Below, in pieces: positions 6,490-7,125 of a stretch of DNA of 7,125 nucleotides; within the stretch, counting starts at the first letter, position 1, and each line of letters starts with the position of its first letter. A program made the position numbers and the translations under genes. The stretch is from Flavobacteriaceae bacterium (GTDB lineage Bacteria > Bacteroidota > Bacteroidia > Flavobacteriales > Flavobacteriaceae), in assembly GCA_016763595.1 (NCBI GenBank), contig JAESTN010000203.1, positions 1 to 7,125 on the forward strand, in the 5' to 3' direction. Below the pieces are notes generated by a model. The model had not been told where the DNA came from. It saw only the letters and a list, made by a program, of their open reading frames with translations, and ran no database searches.

Positions 6490-7125
6490 TTAAAACTTTT
6501 CAAAAACACCCAAGCCAAATAAAGCAAAATCATATTTGCTGGGGTCATTTTTATCTAGGTCCCTTAAATTTGTATCGAGTTCAACTAGGGCTTTCCAGTC
6601 GTTTTGTTTTCTATGTATAAGTCCAAGTTTCCGAGCAACATTTCCAGAATGAACATCTAACGGACAAGATAAGTGTGCTGGGTTATGTGTTTTCCAAATT
6701 CCAAAATCCACTCCACAAGCATCACTTCTTACCATCCAACGTAAAAACATATTGATTCTTTTTGCTGCTGAGCCTTTTAAAGGATCGGAAACGTGCTTTT
6801 GTGTTCTTGCTTGATGTGGGATTTCGAAAAATATTTGCTTAAACGTAGAAATGGCAGTTTTATAATTGTTGGTGTCGTCTTTTATTGCGAGTACATCTTC
6901 TAGGCCAGCATAGGCTGTGTAAATGTGGTTTAATGACGTAATAAACTGTATTGCGTCAATAGAATTAAAGGTTCTGTGTACAAAAGAATTGAAACGGTCT
7001 AAATCTGATTCTTGATGATTTAGAATAAAATCATAGGGTGAATGATCTAATAGTTCCATTAATTTTTTAGAATTATTGATAATCATTTTACGATTTCCCC
7101 AAGCAATAGTGGCAGTTAAAAAACC
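6490..7125 (-). CDS. TIGR02757 / DUF2400 family protein (partial, 5' end beyond the window)
   Basis: The reading frame stays open to the last base of the window. The codons before the ATG at 7086-7084 encode GFLTATIAWGNRK, which is conserved family sequence, so that ATG is internal and the gene is cut by the window edge. The visible 211 residues end with the normal family C-terminus (KYDFALFGLGVFEKF); about 40-50 N-terminal residues are estimated to be missing. Hallmarks, numbered from the internal Met, are SPYDFI (16-21), KGSAAKRINMFLRWMVR (104-120), VDFGIWK (126-132) and PLDVHSGNVARKLGL (142-156). The function is unproven. The last motif resembles the segment of helix-hairpin-helix (HhH-GPD) DNA glycosylases that carries a catalytic Asp, so a DNA-repair-like role is possible but only inferred. 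No membrane segment is present. It precedes the BatA-type operon by 52 bases on the same strand. Confidence 0.9.
   Translation of the reverse strand, partial: GFLTATIAWGNRKMIINNSKKLMELLDHSPYDFILNHQESDLDRFNSFVHRTFNSIDAIQFITSLNHIYTAYAGLEDVLAIKDDTNNYKTAISTFKQIFFEIPHQARTQKHVSDPLKGSAAKRINMFLRWMVRSDACGVDFGIWKTHNPAHLSCPLDVHSGNVARKLGLIHRKQNDWKALVELDTNLRDLDKNDPSKYDFALFGLGVFEKF

Noticed and set aside
7084..7086. ATG as the start of the TIGR02757 protein
   Set aside because: The frame stays open upstream to the window edge and encodes the conserved GFLTATIAWGNRK, so this Met is internal.

Overview
The window is gene-dense, low-GC DNA from a member of the Bacteroidota, most likely a Flavobacteriaceae marine-type bacterium. 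Three things support this. The leaders are A/T-rich and lack Shine-Dalgarno sites. Three intergenic spots match the Bacteroidota -7 element TAnnTTTG. The proteins are also typical of the family: a BatA-type N-terminal domain protein, a TIGR02757-type protein, and a 483-residue protein beginning MSITLKGDQK. No rRNA, tRNA, CRISPR array, insertion sequence or phage gene was seen, and no gap between genes exceeds about 95 bases.

Layout, left to right. Bases 1-204 (minus) hold the N-terminal part of an ECF-type sigma-70 factor with a TTG start, cut by the window edge. Bases 256-1707 (minus) hold the conserved soluble 483-residue protein of unknown function. Bases 1708-1801 are a divergent promoter region. 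Bases 1802-2563 (plus) encode a PhnP-like metallo-beta-lactamase-fold phosphodiesterase. Its 3' end converges, with 11 bases between, on a three-gene minus-strand operon. In transcription order the operon is a BatA/von Willebrand A membrane protein (6437-4479), a dihydroorotase homologue (4482-3226) joined by an ATGA overlap, and an alpha/beta-hydrolase esterase (3222-2575) only 3 bases further on. Bases 6490-7125 (minus) hold a TIGR02757/DUF2400 protein whose 5' end lies outside the window.

The most notable observation concerns the dihydroorotase homologue. By eye, all four family metal-binding histidines are replaced by Ser or Thr, and the substrate-binding Arg of the same motif is lost, while the rest of the fold is well preserved. 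It is therefore probably not a working dihydroorotase. Its translational coupling to an envelope vWA protein, with no pyrimidine genes nearby, suggests another role. Otherwise the window looks like ordinary conserved chromosomal core sequence. I found no convincing new defence, mobile or RNA-based system.
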